Below, one piece after another: positions 8,622-16,649 of a stretch of DNA of 19,472 nucleotides. The DNA comes from Candidatus Omnitrophota bacterium (GTDB lineage: Bacteria > Omnitrophota > Gorgyraeia > 2-02-FULL-51-18). The notes below the pieces were generated by a model, which saw nothing but the letters and a program-made list of their open reading frames with translations, made no database searches and was not told the DNA's origin. Location: positions 1-19,472 of the forward strand of contig JACPXO010000142.1 in assembly GCA_016196505.1 (NCBI GenBank), written 5' to 3'. How positions within the stretch are numbered: the stretch's first letter is position 1; the number at the start of each line of letters is the position of its first letter. A program made the translations under genes and the position numbers.

Positions 8622-10307
8622 TCACATCTTCAGAGGGGCGGAAACTCCCAAAAGGCCTAAACCCGAACGGAGAACCTGTTGCACGCCCACGGCCAGCCTC
8701 ATGCGGGCCTGGGTCAGAGCCGCGTCTTCGGTCACCACGCGGTTTTCGGCGTAAAATCTGTGAAAGGATCCGGCAAGGTCCATCAGATACGGGACCAGCC
8801 GGTAGGGTTCGAGCGTTTTTTCGGCCGCGAACACCGTCGCTTCGTACTGCCCCAAAAGCCGCAGCAAACGCAACTCGAGAGGGCGCGCGAGATGGCTGAG
8901 GCACGAGCCATCCTCCCAGGCGATCTTAAGGCCTTTTTCCCGGAAAAGGCCCTTCACGCTTTCGATGCGCGCGTGCGCGTACTGGATATAAAAAACGGGG
9001 TTTTCGGAGGTCTGGCTTTTGGCCAAGGACAGGTCGAAATCAAGGTGAGCGTCGAACTTTCTCATGAGAAAAAAGAAACGGCCCGCGTCTTTTCCCACCT
9101 CGTCCAGCACCTCTCTCAACGTCACGAACTCGCCCGCGCGCGTGGACATACGTAGGGCTTTCTGGCCCTCGTAGAGCGTCACGAGCTGCGCGATCAAAAC
9201 ATGGATACTGGCCGGGTCATGCCCCAGCGCCGTTTGGGATGCCTTGAGCCGCGCGATATAGCCGTGATGATCCGGCCCAAGAAGATCAATGAGCGTGTCG
9301 AACCCACGCTCGAATTTCTCCTGGTGATAGGCGATGTCGGGCGTCAGGTACGTGTAATGCCCGTCGCTTTTTACGAGAACCCGGTCTTTGTCGTCCCCAT
9401 GATCGGTGGAACGAAGCCAGGTCGCCCCTTCTTTTTCGTACACCACTCCCTTGGACTTCAAGAGCTCCAGCGTACGTTCCACTTTGCCGGAAACCCCAAG
9501 CGCTTCCTGGCTGTAATAATTATCAAAATCGACTCCGAAATCATGCAGGTCCTTTTTGATGCCTTCCATGATCCGGTCGCGGGCAAACGTGTGGAACTTG
9601 TCTTGATATTTGTCAAAGGGTGAGGTGGGATGATATTTTTCGATGAACTCTTTGGCGAGCGCCACGAGGTATTCCCCCCGATAATAAGTTTCGGGAAGTT
9701 CCGCGTCGAGATCCGTCTTGGTCACGAGACGTTCCACCCTCAACCGCAGGGAAGCGGCCAGGGTGTTGATCTGCACACCTTCGTCGTTGTTGTAATATTC
9801 CCTGTGGACGCGGTGGCCGCAAAATTTAAGGAGGTTGGCCAGCGAATCCCCCAGGGCCGCCTGGCGGCCATGGGCCACGGTCAGAGGCCCGGTCGGGTTG
9901 GCGCTCACATACTCTAAAAGGACATTTTTTTTCTTGGAAACTTTGGGGCGGCCGAAATCATCGCCTGCTTTGTGGATCTCGAGAAGAACTCTTGAGAGCT
10001 CTCCTTGGGAATAATAAAAATTAAGAAAGCCGGGCCCCTCGACCGAAACCTTGGAGATACGCGCGCCAAGGTCCGGAGACGCGAGGGACGACTCCAGGTG
10101 TTTTTGAACTTCATCGGCCAGCGCCCGCGGCGGGCGCCGGCGATCCTTGGCGAGCTTCAAGACCAGGTGCGAGGAAATGTCGCCGAACTTCTCTTCTTTG
10201 GGTATCTCAAAAGAATCGTGGATGTCCGCGGAAGGCGGCGGCTCGCCCAGGGTCTTCGCAAGCGCTCCAAGAAGAAGCTCCGTTAACACTTCCCGAATGG
10301 GCTTCAC
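8622..10307 (-). CDS. argS: Arginyl-tRNA synthetase
   Basis: ArgS charges tRNA-Arg and is a class I synthetase. With the chosen start it has 561 residues, a usual length. Visible: an N-terminal additional domain (PKEEKFGDISSHLVLKLAK, then VEGPGFLNFY), the class I HIGH-type motif VSANPTGPLTVAHGR (about 134-148), a relaxed KMSKS loop ALRMSTRAG, and a C-terminal DALR anticodon-binding domain ending RMRLAVGVQQVLRSGLGLLGV. The GTG at 10307 is preferred because it overlaps the rsfS stop as GTGA and has AAGGAG 12 bases upstream; an alternative GTG at 10343 would add 12 residues that do not look like an ArgS N-terminus and would overlap rsfS by 40 bases. It lies between rsfS and the short mfd. Confidence 0.96.
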   Translation of the reverse strand: MKPIREVLTELLLGALAKTLGEPPPSADIHDSFEIPKEEKFGDISSHLVLKLAKDRRRPPRALADEVQKHLESSLASPDLGARISKVSVEGPGFLNFYYSQGELSRVLLEIHKAGDDFGRPKVSKKKNVLLEYVSANPTGPLTVAHGRQAALGDSLANLLKFCGHRVHREYYNNDEGVQINTLAASLRLRVERLVTKTDLDAELPETYYRGEYLVALAKEFIEKYHPTSPFDKYQDKFHTFARDRIMEGIKKDLHDFGVDFDNYYSQEALGVSGKVERTLELLKSKGVVYEKEGATWLRSTDHGDDKDRVLVKSDGHYTYLTPDIAYHQEKFERGFDTLIDLLGPDHHGYIARLKASQTALGHDPASIHVLIAQLVTLYEGQKALRMSTRAGEFVTLREVLDEVGKDAGRFFFLMRKFDAHLDFDLSLAKSQTSENPVFYIQYAHARIESVKGLFREKGLKIAWEDGSCLSHLARPLELRLLRLLGQYEATVFAAEKTLEPYRLVPYLMDLAGSFHRFYAENRVVTEDAALTQARMRLAVGVQQVLRSGLGLLGVSAPLKM

Positions 10308-10651
10308 GGCTTGGTGTAACTCCTTCTTGGGGCATCGCCCCACAGATTCTCCAGATCATAGAACTTCCGGGTCTCGTGATAAAACACATGAGCCACCACT
10401 CCGCCGAAGTCCAGAAGCACCCACGCGGACTCCGCGTAACCCTCTTTGTGGAGCGCCGGCGCGTCGGCATCCTCCATGGACTCTTCGACACCGTCGACGA
10501 TCGCCTTCACGCGCACCGAGGACTGGGCGCTCATCACGACAAAATAATCGCAAAACGCGGAACGGCCCTTCATATCCATGATCATGATCTCATCCGCTTT
10601 TTTTGAATCCGCAGCGGCGCAGATAAGCTCTACTTTCTTATGAGCGTCGAT
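10304..10651 (-). CDS. rsfS: Ribosome silencing factor RsfS, probable AUC start
   Basis: RsfS binds L14 on the large ribosomal subunit and blocks subunit joining when nutrients are scarce. The recognisable core is DMKGRSAFCDYFVVMS, followed by AESAWVLLDFGGVVAHVF and the C-terminal YDLENLWGDA, as in the family. The first ATG in frame (10585) would give only 93 residues and cut off a helix that the family conserves; the upstream frame reads HKKVELICAAADSKKADEI, which fits that helix. No ATG, GTG, TTG or CTG exists between the upstream in-frame TAA (10667-10669) and 10585. A strong AAGGAG (10663-10658) lies 6 bases before an AUC codon at 10651, which I therefore take as the likely start (115 residues). 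It overlaps the end of nadD by about 22 bases. The gene itself is certain; the start is an inference. Confidence 0.9.
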   Translation of the reverse strand: MDAHKKVELICAAADSKKADEIMIMDMKGRSAFCDYFVVMSAQSSVRVKAIVDGVEESMEDADAPALHKEGYAESAWVLLDFGGVVAHVFYHETRKFYDLENLWGDAPRRSYTKP

Positions 10652-11241
10652 CTCCGGCTCCTTCCTTTATGATTGATTGAGTTGAAATAGGCCTTGACCA
10701 AGGGCTCCGCGCCCGGAGGAACCAGCGCCCGCACGCTTTTGCCTTTTATCAATAACTCCCTGATCCGGGAGCCGGAAATAGGAAGAGCGGCCATGGGCAG
10801 CGCCAAAACGCCTTCGGGAACCACGTCGAGCCGATAGCCGGGACGGGTCATGACCACGAACCGGCAAAGTTTAAAAATTTCTTTGAGCGATCTCCAGCGG
10901 GAAATGTTTTTCAGCGTGTCCGCCCCGGACAAAAAATACAGAACGGCCTTGCCGCCCAAGGACCGGTGAAAGACCTTAAGCGTATCCACGGTGTAAGACA
11001 CGCCTTTCCGCCGGATCTCGCCTAAAGAGACCGAAAAACCTTTCGACCCTTTCAAAGCGGCCCTCAAAAGACGGACCCGGAGTGCGGCGGGAAGTAAAAA
11101 TCCGTTTTTTTTCAGCGGCGGGCGGTACGAGGGGACGAAGACCACACGGTCCAAACCAAGCTCGGCCATGGCTTCGCGCGCGAGTTTCAAATGTCCGTTG
11201 TGCACCGGATTGAAGCTCCCGCCAAAGATTCCTATGCGCAC
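10630..11241 (-). CDS. nadD: Nicotinate-nucleotide adenylyltransferase
   Basis: NadD transfers AMP from ATP to nicotinate mononucleotide, making deamido-NAD, the step before NAD synthetase. It is 203 residues, standard for the family. The nucleotidyltransferase signature GGSFNPVHNGH (7-17) is at the N-terminus with the ATP-binding histidines, RVVFVPSYRPPLKK follows, and the second signature SGSRIREL is near the C-terminus. The start is a GTG at 11241, 4 bases after the proA stop, with a GAGG overlapping the end of proA. Position between proA and rsfS is a widespread arrangement. The last ~15 residues are basic (HKGRSRRSTLIRK) and encode, in another frame, the rsfS ribosome site. Confidence 0.96.
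   Translation of the reverse strand: MRIGIFGGSFNPVHNGHLKLAREAMAELGLDRVVFVPSYRPPLKKNGFLLPAALRVRLLRAALKGSKGFSVSLGEIRRKGVSYTVDTLKVFHRSLGGKAVLYFLSGADTLKNISRWRSLKEIFKLCRFVVMTRPGYRLDVVPEGVLALPMAALPISGSRIRELLIKGKSVRALVPPGAEPLVKAYFNSINHKGRSRRSTLIRK
10658..10663 (-). promoter_or_regulatory. Shine-Dalgarno of rsfS (decides a non-AUG start)
   Basis: AAGGAG on the minus strand, inside the last codons of nadD, with 6 bases to an in-frame AUC at 10651. No standard start codon lies within range in the rsfS frame, and the ATG at 10585 has no comparable ribosome site. This is the basis for the start proposed for rsfS. Confidence 0.5.
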
Positions 11242-11245
11242 CCGT

Positions 11246-12511
11246 TTATGTCCTCACCTGCCCATGGCCCAAGACAACGTACTTGTAAGAAGTCAGCTCT
11301 TCCAAACCCATCGGCCCGCGCGCATGAAGTTTGTCCGTTGAAATGCCCATCTCCGCACCCATGCCGAATTCTCCCCCGTCATTGAAACGGGTGGAGCAGT
11401 TCACAAAAACGCAGGCGCTGTCCACGGCGTCCGTAAAATAACCCGCCGCTTTTTTATCCTCCGTGACGATGGCGTCCGAATGGCGCGAGCCGTACCTTTG
11501 GATGTGACGCACGGCCTCATCGAGGTTTTTCACGACGCGGACGGCAAGGATGAGGTCGAGGTACTCCGCCGCCCAATCGGCTTCGGTGGCTTTTTTGACG
11601 CCCGGGACCAGGGCCCGCGTTTTGTCATCGCCGCGAAGCTCGACGCCTTTTCTCTTGAGAACGGCGCACACCCGCGGCAAAAACGTTTTGGCCGCCCCCT
11701 CGTGGACGAGGAGGGTTTCCATCGCGTTGCAAACCCCGGGATTTTGTACCTTCGCGTTGAGCGCGATGTCCTCGGCTTTCCTGAGATCGGCCCGCTTATC
11801 CACGAAAACGTGACAAACGCCCTTGAAGTGCTTGATCACGGGGATCTTTGAACGCTCGGCGACGCGCCGGATCAGCCCTTCCCCGCCGCGCGGGATGACA
11901 AGGTCGATCTCGTCCTTCAGTTTAAGGAGAATATCCGCGGCTTTGCGATCCGTTGTGGCCACGAATTCAAAAGCGCCTCGCGGGACGCCGGCCGCATAAG
12001 CCGCCCGGCTTAAAAACCGGAAAAGCGCCGCGTTGGAATGGAGGGCCTCGCTACCGCCTTTCAAGATCACGCTGTTGCCCGACTTGAGACACAACGCCAT
12101 GCAGTCGGCCGTCACATTCGGTCGGGATTCATAGATGATAAGGATGGCCCCGATCGGCACTCCCACTTTTTTGATCACGAGGCCGTTGGGCCGCTTTGTC
12201 GAGGAGATGAGACGCCCGACAGGATCGGGCAGGCGCGCGATCTGTCTTAAGGAAGCCGAGATCCCCCGGATCTTCGACTCGGATAAAGTAAGCCGCCCGA
12301 TGAGACTCTCGGGTAGACCGGCGCGGCGCGCCGCCTCGACATCCCGGGTGTTGGCCTTCAATATTTCCCGGGTGTGCTTAAGGATCTCCGAGGCCATACG
12401 GTTCAGCGCGTCGTTCTTTTTTTCCGCGGACAAAAGAGAGAGCGCTTCAGAGGCGCTTTTGGCCCGGGAAGCCATGGCTTGGATTAAGGAAACTAAATTT
12501 TTCTTTTTCAT
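11246..12511 (-). CDS. proA: Gamma-glutamyl phosphate reductase
   Basis: ProA reduces gamma-glutamyl phosphate to glutamate semialdehyde with NADPH, the second step of proline synthesis. The 421-residue protein matches the family length. Visible: GVPIGAILIIYESRPNVTADC in the N-terminal half, the cofactor region LKSGNSVILKGGSEA, the IPRGGEGLI block, the catalytic cysteine in NPGVCNAMETLLVH, and the C-terminal FNDGGEFGMGAEMGISTDKLHARGP. The ATG at 12511 overlaps the proB stop as ATGA; a longer reading to 12832 is a shadow of proB and is rejected. ProA and ProB normally act together because the phosphate intermediate is unstable, and the tight coupling suits that. Confidence 0.97.
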   Translation of the reverse strand: MKKKNLVSLIQAMASRAKSASEALSLLSAEKKNDALNRMASEILKHTREILKANTRDVEAARRAGLPESLIGRLTLSESKIRGISASLRQIARLPDPVGRLISSTKRPNGLVIKKVGVPIGAILIIYESRPNVTADCMALCLKSGNSVILKGGSEALHSNAALFRFLSRAAYAAGVPRGAFEFVATTDRKAADILLKLKDEIDLVIPRGGEGLIRRVAERSKIPVIKHFKGVCHVFVDKRADLRKAEDIALNAKVQNPGVCNAMETLLVHEGAAKTFLPRVCAVLKRKGVELRGDDKTRALVPGVKKATEADWAAEYLDLILAVRVVKNLDEAVRHIQRYGSRHSDAIVTEDKKAAGYFTDAVDSACVFVNCSTRFNDGGEFGMGAEMGISTDKLHARGPMGLEELTSYKYVVLGHGQVRT

Positions 12512-13377
12512 CGGGAACGGGCTTCTTTCCTGGAGTCGGATATCGAGCGCACGTGCTTCAGAAAATGACTCACCCAGTCGCCCTGGGAACGTTTCTTGGG
12601 CACAAAAAGCGTGCCGATATCCTCCCCCTCGAAAATACGGCTCAAAACCTTTGACTCGCGCCCGTCGGCCAGAAAAACGGGGATCCCGGCCTCCACGCCG
12701 GCTTCGATGGCTTTCAATTTCGCGGCCATTCCGCCGACCGTGAAGGAATTTTTGCTTTCCCTGGCATGAGAAAAAACCGCGGACTCCATCTTGTCCACGA
12801 GCGGGATGCGGCATTCGGGACGGCCCGAGCAACCCTCACGGTAAAACCCGTTCGTGTCGCTCAAAATGACGAGCACATCCGCTTCCATGAGCACCGCCAG
12901 AAGACTGGACAGCCGGTCATTGTCCCCGAACCGGATCTCGTCCGTGGCCACGGTGTCATTTTCGTTGATCACCGGCACGAGCCCCCATTTTTGGATCTGA
13001 AGGAGGGTGCGCTTGGCGTTCAAAAACCGTTTTGGGTGGGCAAGGTCCTCCCAGGTCAAAAGCACTTGGCCCGTTGAGATCCCGTGTTTCGAAAAGGCCT
13101 CTTCGTAACACTGCATCAAATAGCGCTGGCCGACGGCCGCCGAGGCCTGCAGGCCTTCCATCGCGGCCGGACGCGCTTTAAGTTTCAAAATGGACATCCC
13201 GGCCCCGATCGCCCCGGAGCTCACGATAAAAACATCCACGCCGTTCCGGATGAACGCGGCGAGCTCCGCCGCCAAGTCCCCGAGAACGGTTTTGTCGAAA
13301 TGGCCGTCCCGCGTCAGCACGGAAGTGCCGACCTTGACCACGAGCCGTTTGATATTTTTAGTGAAGTGTTGTCTCAT
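12508..13377 (-). CDS. proB: Glutamate 5-kinase without PUA domain
   Basis: ProB phosphorylates glutamate to gamma-glutamyl phosphate, the committed step of proline synthesis. It has 289 residues: the amino-acid kinase domain is complete (VVKVGTS 13-19, SSGAIGAG 53-60, GDNDRLSS 151-158, VGGMAAK 214-220) but the C-terminal PUA domain of the 367-residue E. coli type is missing; only a short basic tail follows residue 265. Kinase-only forms are known in many bacteria. In E. coli the PUA domain is not essential for catalysis but influences proline feedback and oligomer state, so regulation may differ here. The ATG overlaps the obg stop (ATGA) and its own stop overlaps proA in the same way. Confidence 0.95.
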   Translation of the reverse strand: MRQHFTKNIKRLVVKVGTSVLTRDGHFDKTVLGDLAAELAAFIRNGVDVFIVSSGAIGAGMSILKLKARPAAMEGLQASAAVGQRYLMQCYEEAFSKHGISTGQVLLTWEDLAHPKRFLNAKRTLLQIQKWGLVPVINENDTVATDEIRFGDNDRLSSLLAVLMEADVLVILSDTNGFYREGCSGRPECRIPLVDKMESAVFSHARESKNSFTVGGMAAKLKAIEAGVEAGIPVFLADGRESKVLSRIFEGEDIGTLFVPKKRSQGDWVSHFLKHVRSISDSRKEARSR

Positions 13378-14330
13378 CCCGCCACCCGCCTCAACCGGTT
13401 TAAAAGCGCTTCCACCCCTTCGCCGGTGACCGCCGAGATCGGAAAGATCTCTCTTTTGACCTTTTTTTTGAACGCCTCGAGCGCCGCGCGGGCCTCCGGG
13501 ACGTCCATTTTATTCGCCGCCAATACCTGCTCTTTTTCCAGGAGTTTTTCGGAGTAGCGTCTCAGCTCTTCGTTGAGCGCGTGATAATCCGACAAGGGGT
13601 CCCGTCCGTCCACACCCGCAAAATCGATGATATGCAGCAAAACGCGCGTACGTTCTATATGCTTCAGAAACTCGAGCCCCATGCCTTTTCCGGCGTGAGC
13701 GCCCTCGATGATACCGGGAATATCGGCCAAAACTTTGGCTTGGCCATCCTCGAATTTTACCACACCCAACACCGGATTTTTAGTAGTAAAAGGGTAAGCG
13801 GCGATCTTCGACTTGGCATTGGACACCCGGGAAATGAACGTGGACTTTCCGGCGTTCGGGAAGCCCACGATGCCGATATCGGCGATCAGCTTGAGTTTTA
13901 GGAGGATCTCCTTTTCTTCGCCCGGCTCACCCGGCGTGGCGTCCTGATCACGGTGATTGCCGCGGCCGGCGAGACCGCCCTTGCACACGGGCAGACGCGC
14001 GCCTATGTCCACGAGGTCCTTCAAAAGTTCCCCCGTTTTGTGGTCGTAAATTTCCGTGCCGGGCGGAACCCCGAGCCACGTGTCCTTTCCGCTGAAACCC
14101 GTCTTGTGATTGCTGGAACCGTTCCCGCCGTTTTCGGCGGTGAAATAGCGGTTGAGCTGGAAATCCAGCAGGGTTTGGATGTTCGCGCGCGCTTCGATGA
14201 TAATGGATCCGCCGTCGCCGCCGTCGCCGCCGTTCGGACGCAAGCGCCGGGGGCGGCTCCGGTCAAAACTGTGGCATCCTTTACCGCCGCGTCCCGCGCA
14301 GCAAACAATGACCGCTTCGTCAACAAACAT
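13374..14330 (-). CDS. obg: Obg family GTPase (late 50S assembly)
   Basis: Obg/CgtA is an essential ribosome-associated GTPase acting in 50S maturation and stress signalling. The 318-residue protein has a glycine-rich Obg fold at residues 1-150 (FVDEAVIVCCAGRGGKGC, PNGGDGGDGGS, GVPPGTEIYD, GLAGRGN, PGEPGE) and a G domain: G1 GFPNAGKST (156-164), G2 FTTKNPVLG (181-189), G3 DIPG (203-206), G4 NKMD (273-276), G5 SAVTGEG (299-305). It ends after the G domain, so the variable C-terminal OCT extension is absent, as in many species. The ATG at 14330 has AAAGGATG upstream. It follows rpmA after 68 bases, the classic rplU-rpmA-obg arrangement. Confidence 0.97.
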   Translation of the reverse strand: MFVDEAVIVCCAGRGGKGCHSFDRSRPRRLRPNGGDGGDGGSIIIEARANIQTLLDFQLNRYFTAENGGNGSSNHKTGFSGKDTWLGVPPGTEIYDHKTGELLKDLVDIGARLPVCKGGLAGRGNHRDQDATPGEPGEEKEILLKLKLIADIGIVGFPNAGKSTFISRVSNAKSKIAAYPFTTKNPVLGVVKFEDGQAKVLADIPGIIEGAHAGKGMGLEFLKHIERTRVLLHIIDFAGVDGRDPLSDYHALNEELRRYSEKLLEKEQVLAANKMDVPEARAALEAFKKKVKREIFPISAVTGEGVEALLNRLRRVAG

Positions 14331-14398
14331 GTTTCATCCTTTTGACCGTCCTGAAAAAAGCCGGCGGCGCTTGGGAAAAATAAAAGGTGTCCGGGAAA

Positions 14399-14641
14399 TT
14401 AGGATGGGATAACGTGGATCCGATACGAGGGCTTGAAACTCACCACACCGTCTTTGAGAGCAAAAAGCGTGAAGTCTCTTCCCTGCTTCACAAAACGGCC
14501 CGGAAGAAAATGAGTCCCTTTTTGGCGCACGAGGATGCTGCCCGCGGTGACGGACTCCCCCGCGGTGCATTTGACACCCAAACGCTGCGCGTTCGAGTCG
14601 CGGCCATTTTTGGAACTTCCTAACCCTTTCTTATGGGCCAT
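14399..14641 (-). CDS. rpmA: 50S ribosomal protein L27
   Basis: L27 lines the peptidyl-transferase centre with its N-terminal tail. The 80-residue sequence begins directly with [23 protein letters not shown], with no Firmicutes-type cleavable leader, and continues with the family blocks [14 protein letters not shown] and [14 protein letters not shown]. The GGGGAG site ends 4 bases before the ATG, overlapping the rplU stop, so translation is probably coupled. Normal length and no oddities. Confidence 0.98.
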   Translation of the reverse strand: MAHKKGLGSSKNGRDSNAQRLGVKCTAGESVTAGSILVRQKGTHFLPGRFVKQGRDFTLFALKDGVVSFKPSYRIHVIPS

Positions 14642-14642
14642 G

Positions 14643-14963
14643 TTACTCCCCTACGTGAAGTGATTTGATGCGGACCCGCAAAAGCGACTGGCGATGCCCG
14701 ACCTTCGTCGCGGACTTCTCACGGCGGATGTACTTGAAAGAGATCACTTTCGGCGTCTTAAACTCTCCCAGGATCTCGGCCTCGCAATAGGCCCCTTTAA
14801 GAAAGGGCTTGCCGGTTTCGAGCGCCCCGTCCTTCGAATAGAGCAGGACCTTGTCCAATTTGAGGGACTTGGCCGCCTTGCCGACCGGGAGCCGCTCGAT
14901 CTCAAGCTCGTCGCCTGGTTTCACCTTGTACTGCTTTCCGCCTGTCTGAATGACCGCAAACAT
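14643..14963 (-). CDS. rplU: 50S ribosomal protein L21
   Basis: L21 binds 23S rRNA in the large subunit. The 106-residue protein starts with the family signature [22 protein letters not shown] and ends with the basic [15 protein letters not shown] block. The ATG at 14963 is chosen because L21 proteins almost always begin M(Y/F)AVI; another ATG at 14981, six codons earlier, has a better GGAAG ribosome site but overlaps the rng stop and would add MVTSPL. It is the first of the rplU-rpmA-obg trio and lies directly behind rng, as in many genomes. Confidence 0.95.
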   Translation of the reverse strand: MFAVIQTGGKQYKVKPGDELEIERLPVGKAAKSLKLDKVLLYSKDGALETGKPFLKGAYCEAEILGEFKTPKVISFKYIRREKSATKVGHRQSLLRVRIKSLHVGE

Positions 14964-14974
14964 AAGGGGCGAAG

Positions 14975-16534
14975 TTACCATAGCTTCCGGCGCTTGTCAA
15001 GAACGCGCTTAAGCCGCACCTCCTCGACGTGAAGGTGAGGGTCTCCGACAAGCGTCACCCGGTTCTGAGTCTGCGATTCGATGAAGCGCACCAGCTTCCG
15101 GTTTTCACGGTTCAGCACCTCCAGCACCTCGGGCGAAACCGTCACCTCCACATGCTCGTTTTTAAGCGGCTTCAAATACGCCGAAACCTTCTGAAACGTC
15201 TCGCTGGCCACCGTCTCTTTGGACTTCACGATGCCTCTCCCCTGGCAGTAGGGGCATTTTTGGGTCGAGGCGCTCTCGAGACTTTTTCGCATGCGTTGGC
15301 GCGTCATTTCGACGAGCCCGAGCTGTGAGAGATTCAGGACACTCGTTTTGGCCCGGTCACGTTTCAGAGAATCCTCAAGGATCCTCAAGACCGTCTTCCG
15401 GTGATCGTGGCCTTCCATATCGATAAAATCGATGATGATAATGCCCCCGAGGTCTCTCAGGCGGATCTGTTTGGAGATTTCGCGGGCGGCCTCACAGTTG
15501 GTTCTGAACGCCGTTTCCTCAAGATTCCGGGTGCCGGTGAATTTGCCGGTGTTGACATCGATCGCTACGAGCGCCTCCGTCTGCTCGATGACGATATGGC
15601 CTCCGCTTTTAAGATTGGCACGCGAGTCGTAGATCTTTTCGATCTCGCGCTGAATGGCGTGGGCCACAAAAAGCGGCACATCTCCCTGGTAGAGGTGAAG
15701 CTTCGGCCGCAGGTTCGGAACGGCCGCACGCATAAAACGGTCGACTTTCTTGAATTCTTCCCTGTCGTTCACCACGATGCGGTCAAAGTTCTCCGTCAAC
15801 ACGTCACGCACCATGCGGAGAACCAGGCCGTACTCCTCATGCACGAGCGCGGGGGCCTTGCGCATCGCGCAGCGCCGCTGGATCAGTTTCCACTGATGGA
15901 TCAAAAAGCGGATGTCCCGTTCCAGCACTTTGGCCTCACAACCCCAGGCCGCGGTGCGCACGATGAGGCCGGCTTCCTTGGGCAGGTTCACCCCTTTGAT
16001 GATCTGGCGTATTCTCTCCCTTTCTTTCCGGTCGTCGATCCGCTTGGAGATCCCCACATGGGGATGATGCGGCATGAACACCACGAAGCGGCCGGCCAGT
16101 GAAATTTGGCACGTCAAACGCGCCCCCTTGGTCCCAAAGGGCTCTTTGACCACTTGGACGAGCACCTCCTGGTCCTTTTTCAAGACATCCTGGATCTGCG
16201 GCTGAGGTTCATGCTTGTCTTTGCGGTGGTGAGGATGGGGATGCGTATTCGGTTGCTTTGAATCTCCATTCTCGATAAAAACGGCTTCCTCGGAATCGAT
16301 CCCTCCCTGGCCCATCACATCGGCCACGTAGAGAAAACCGTTCTTCTCCAATCCCATGTCAATGAACGCGGCCCCGATGCCCGGCACGATGGAGCTCACT
16401 TTGCCCTTGAAAATAGACCCGACCAGCTGTTTATCGGTATGGCGCTCGACAAAGTACTCTTCCAGCCGGCCGTCCTCGACGACCGCCACTTTCTTTTCCT
16501 GAAACTCGACATTCACCAGTATTTCTTTTCTCAT
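14975..16534 (-). CDS. rng: Ribonuclease G / RNase E family endoribonuclease
   Basis: A single-strand-specific endoribonuclease of the RNase E/G family, used in rRNA maturation and mRNA turnover. The 519-residue length fits RNase G rather than full RNase E: there is no long disordered C-terminal scaffold. An S1 domain spans about 38-150, interrupted by a histidine-rich insert (98-108: HPHPHHRKDKH). The catalytic aspartates are present as D316 (in ALVAIDVNTG) and D359 (in IIIIDFIDM), with the same 43-residue spacing as E. coli D303/D346. The zinc-link is CPYCQGRG (C417, C420), needed for dimer-of-dimer contacts. The ATG at 16534 follows a GGAGG by 4 bases. It starts the long housekeeping block and lies just after a terminator. 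Confidence 0.95.
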   Translation of the reverse strand: MRKEILVNVEFQEKKVAVVEDGRLEEYFVERHTDKQLVGSIFKGKVSSIVPGIGAAFIDMGLEKNGFLYVADVMGQGGIDSEEAVFIENGDSKQPNTHPHPHHRKDKHEPQPQIQDVLKKDQEVLVQVVKEPFGTKGARLTCQISLAGRFVVFMPHHPHVGISKRIDDRKERERIRQIIKGVNLPKEAGLIVRTAAWGCEAKVLERDIRFLIHQWKLIQRRCAMRKAPALVHEEYGLVLRMVRDVLTENFDRIVVNDREEFKKVDRFMRAAVPNLRPKLHLYQGDVPLFVAHAIQREIEKIYDSRANLKSGGHIVIEQTEALVAIDVNTGKFTGTRNLEETAFRTNCEAAREISKQIRLRDLGGIIIIDFIDMEGHDHRKTVLRILEDSLKRDRAKTSVLNLSQLGLVEMTRQRMRKSLESASTQKCPYCQGRGIVKSKETVASETFQKVSAYLKPLKNEHVEVTVSPEVLEVLNRENRKLVRFIESQTQNRVTLVGDPHLHVEEVRLKRVLDKRRKLW

Positions 16535-16557
16535 CTTGCCTCCATTATAAGCTTCCC

Positions 16558-16588
16558 AAAAAAAAACACGGATCGCATTCGTGATCCG
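16558..16588 (-). terminator. Rho-independent terminator between pilQ and rng
   Basis: On the minus strand a 6-base-pair stem CGGATC/GATCCG (16588-16583 with 16574-16569) with an 8-base loop is followed after GT by nine T residues (16566-16558). It lies 61 bases past the pilQ stop and 24 bases before the rng start. A second GATCC just upstream (16596-16592) can pair with the same GGATC arm and would compete with the terminator stem. Confidence 0.75.
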
Positions 16589-16649
16589 GGGGGATCTTTT
16601 CGGGCGATTCGTGCTTATCGGCTAATTTAAAGTAACTTTTTAAAGAAAA

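Noticed and set aside
8617..8980. Missing Mfd N-terminus hidden by a frameshift
   Set aside because: The upstream DNA encodes the intact ArgS anticodon-binding domain, and an in-frame stop lies 13 bases before the mfd ATG; none of the frames there reads as D1a.
10308..10343. ArgS start at the upstream GTG (10343)
   Set aside because: It would overlap rsfS by 40 bases and add residues atypical of ArgS; the GTG at 10307 forms a GTGA overlap with the rsfS stop and has an AAGGAG.
14340..14398. GC-rich stretch followed by T run between rpmA and obg as a terminator
   Set aside because: GCCGCCGGC followed by six T can form only a stem of 3-4 pairs with almost no loop, and obg is expected to be co-transcribed with rpmA.
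14964..14981. L21 starting at the ATG at 14981
   Set aside because: Kept only as an alternative: the ribosome site is decent, but the family begins at the second methionine.
16544..16549. TATAAT on the minus strand just before rng, as a promoter -10
   Set aside because: It sits directly against the GGAGG ribosome site, so a transcript would start within about 4 bases of the ATG and lack that site; no -35 element lies at 16-18 bases (it falls in the terminator).
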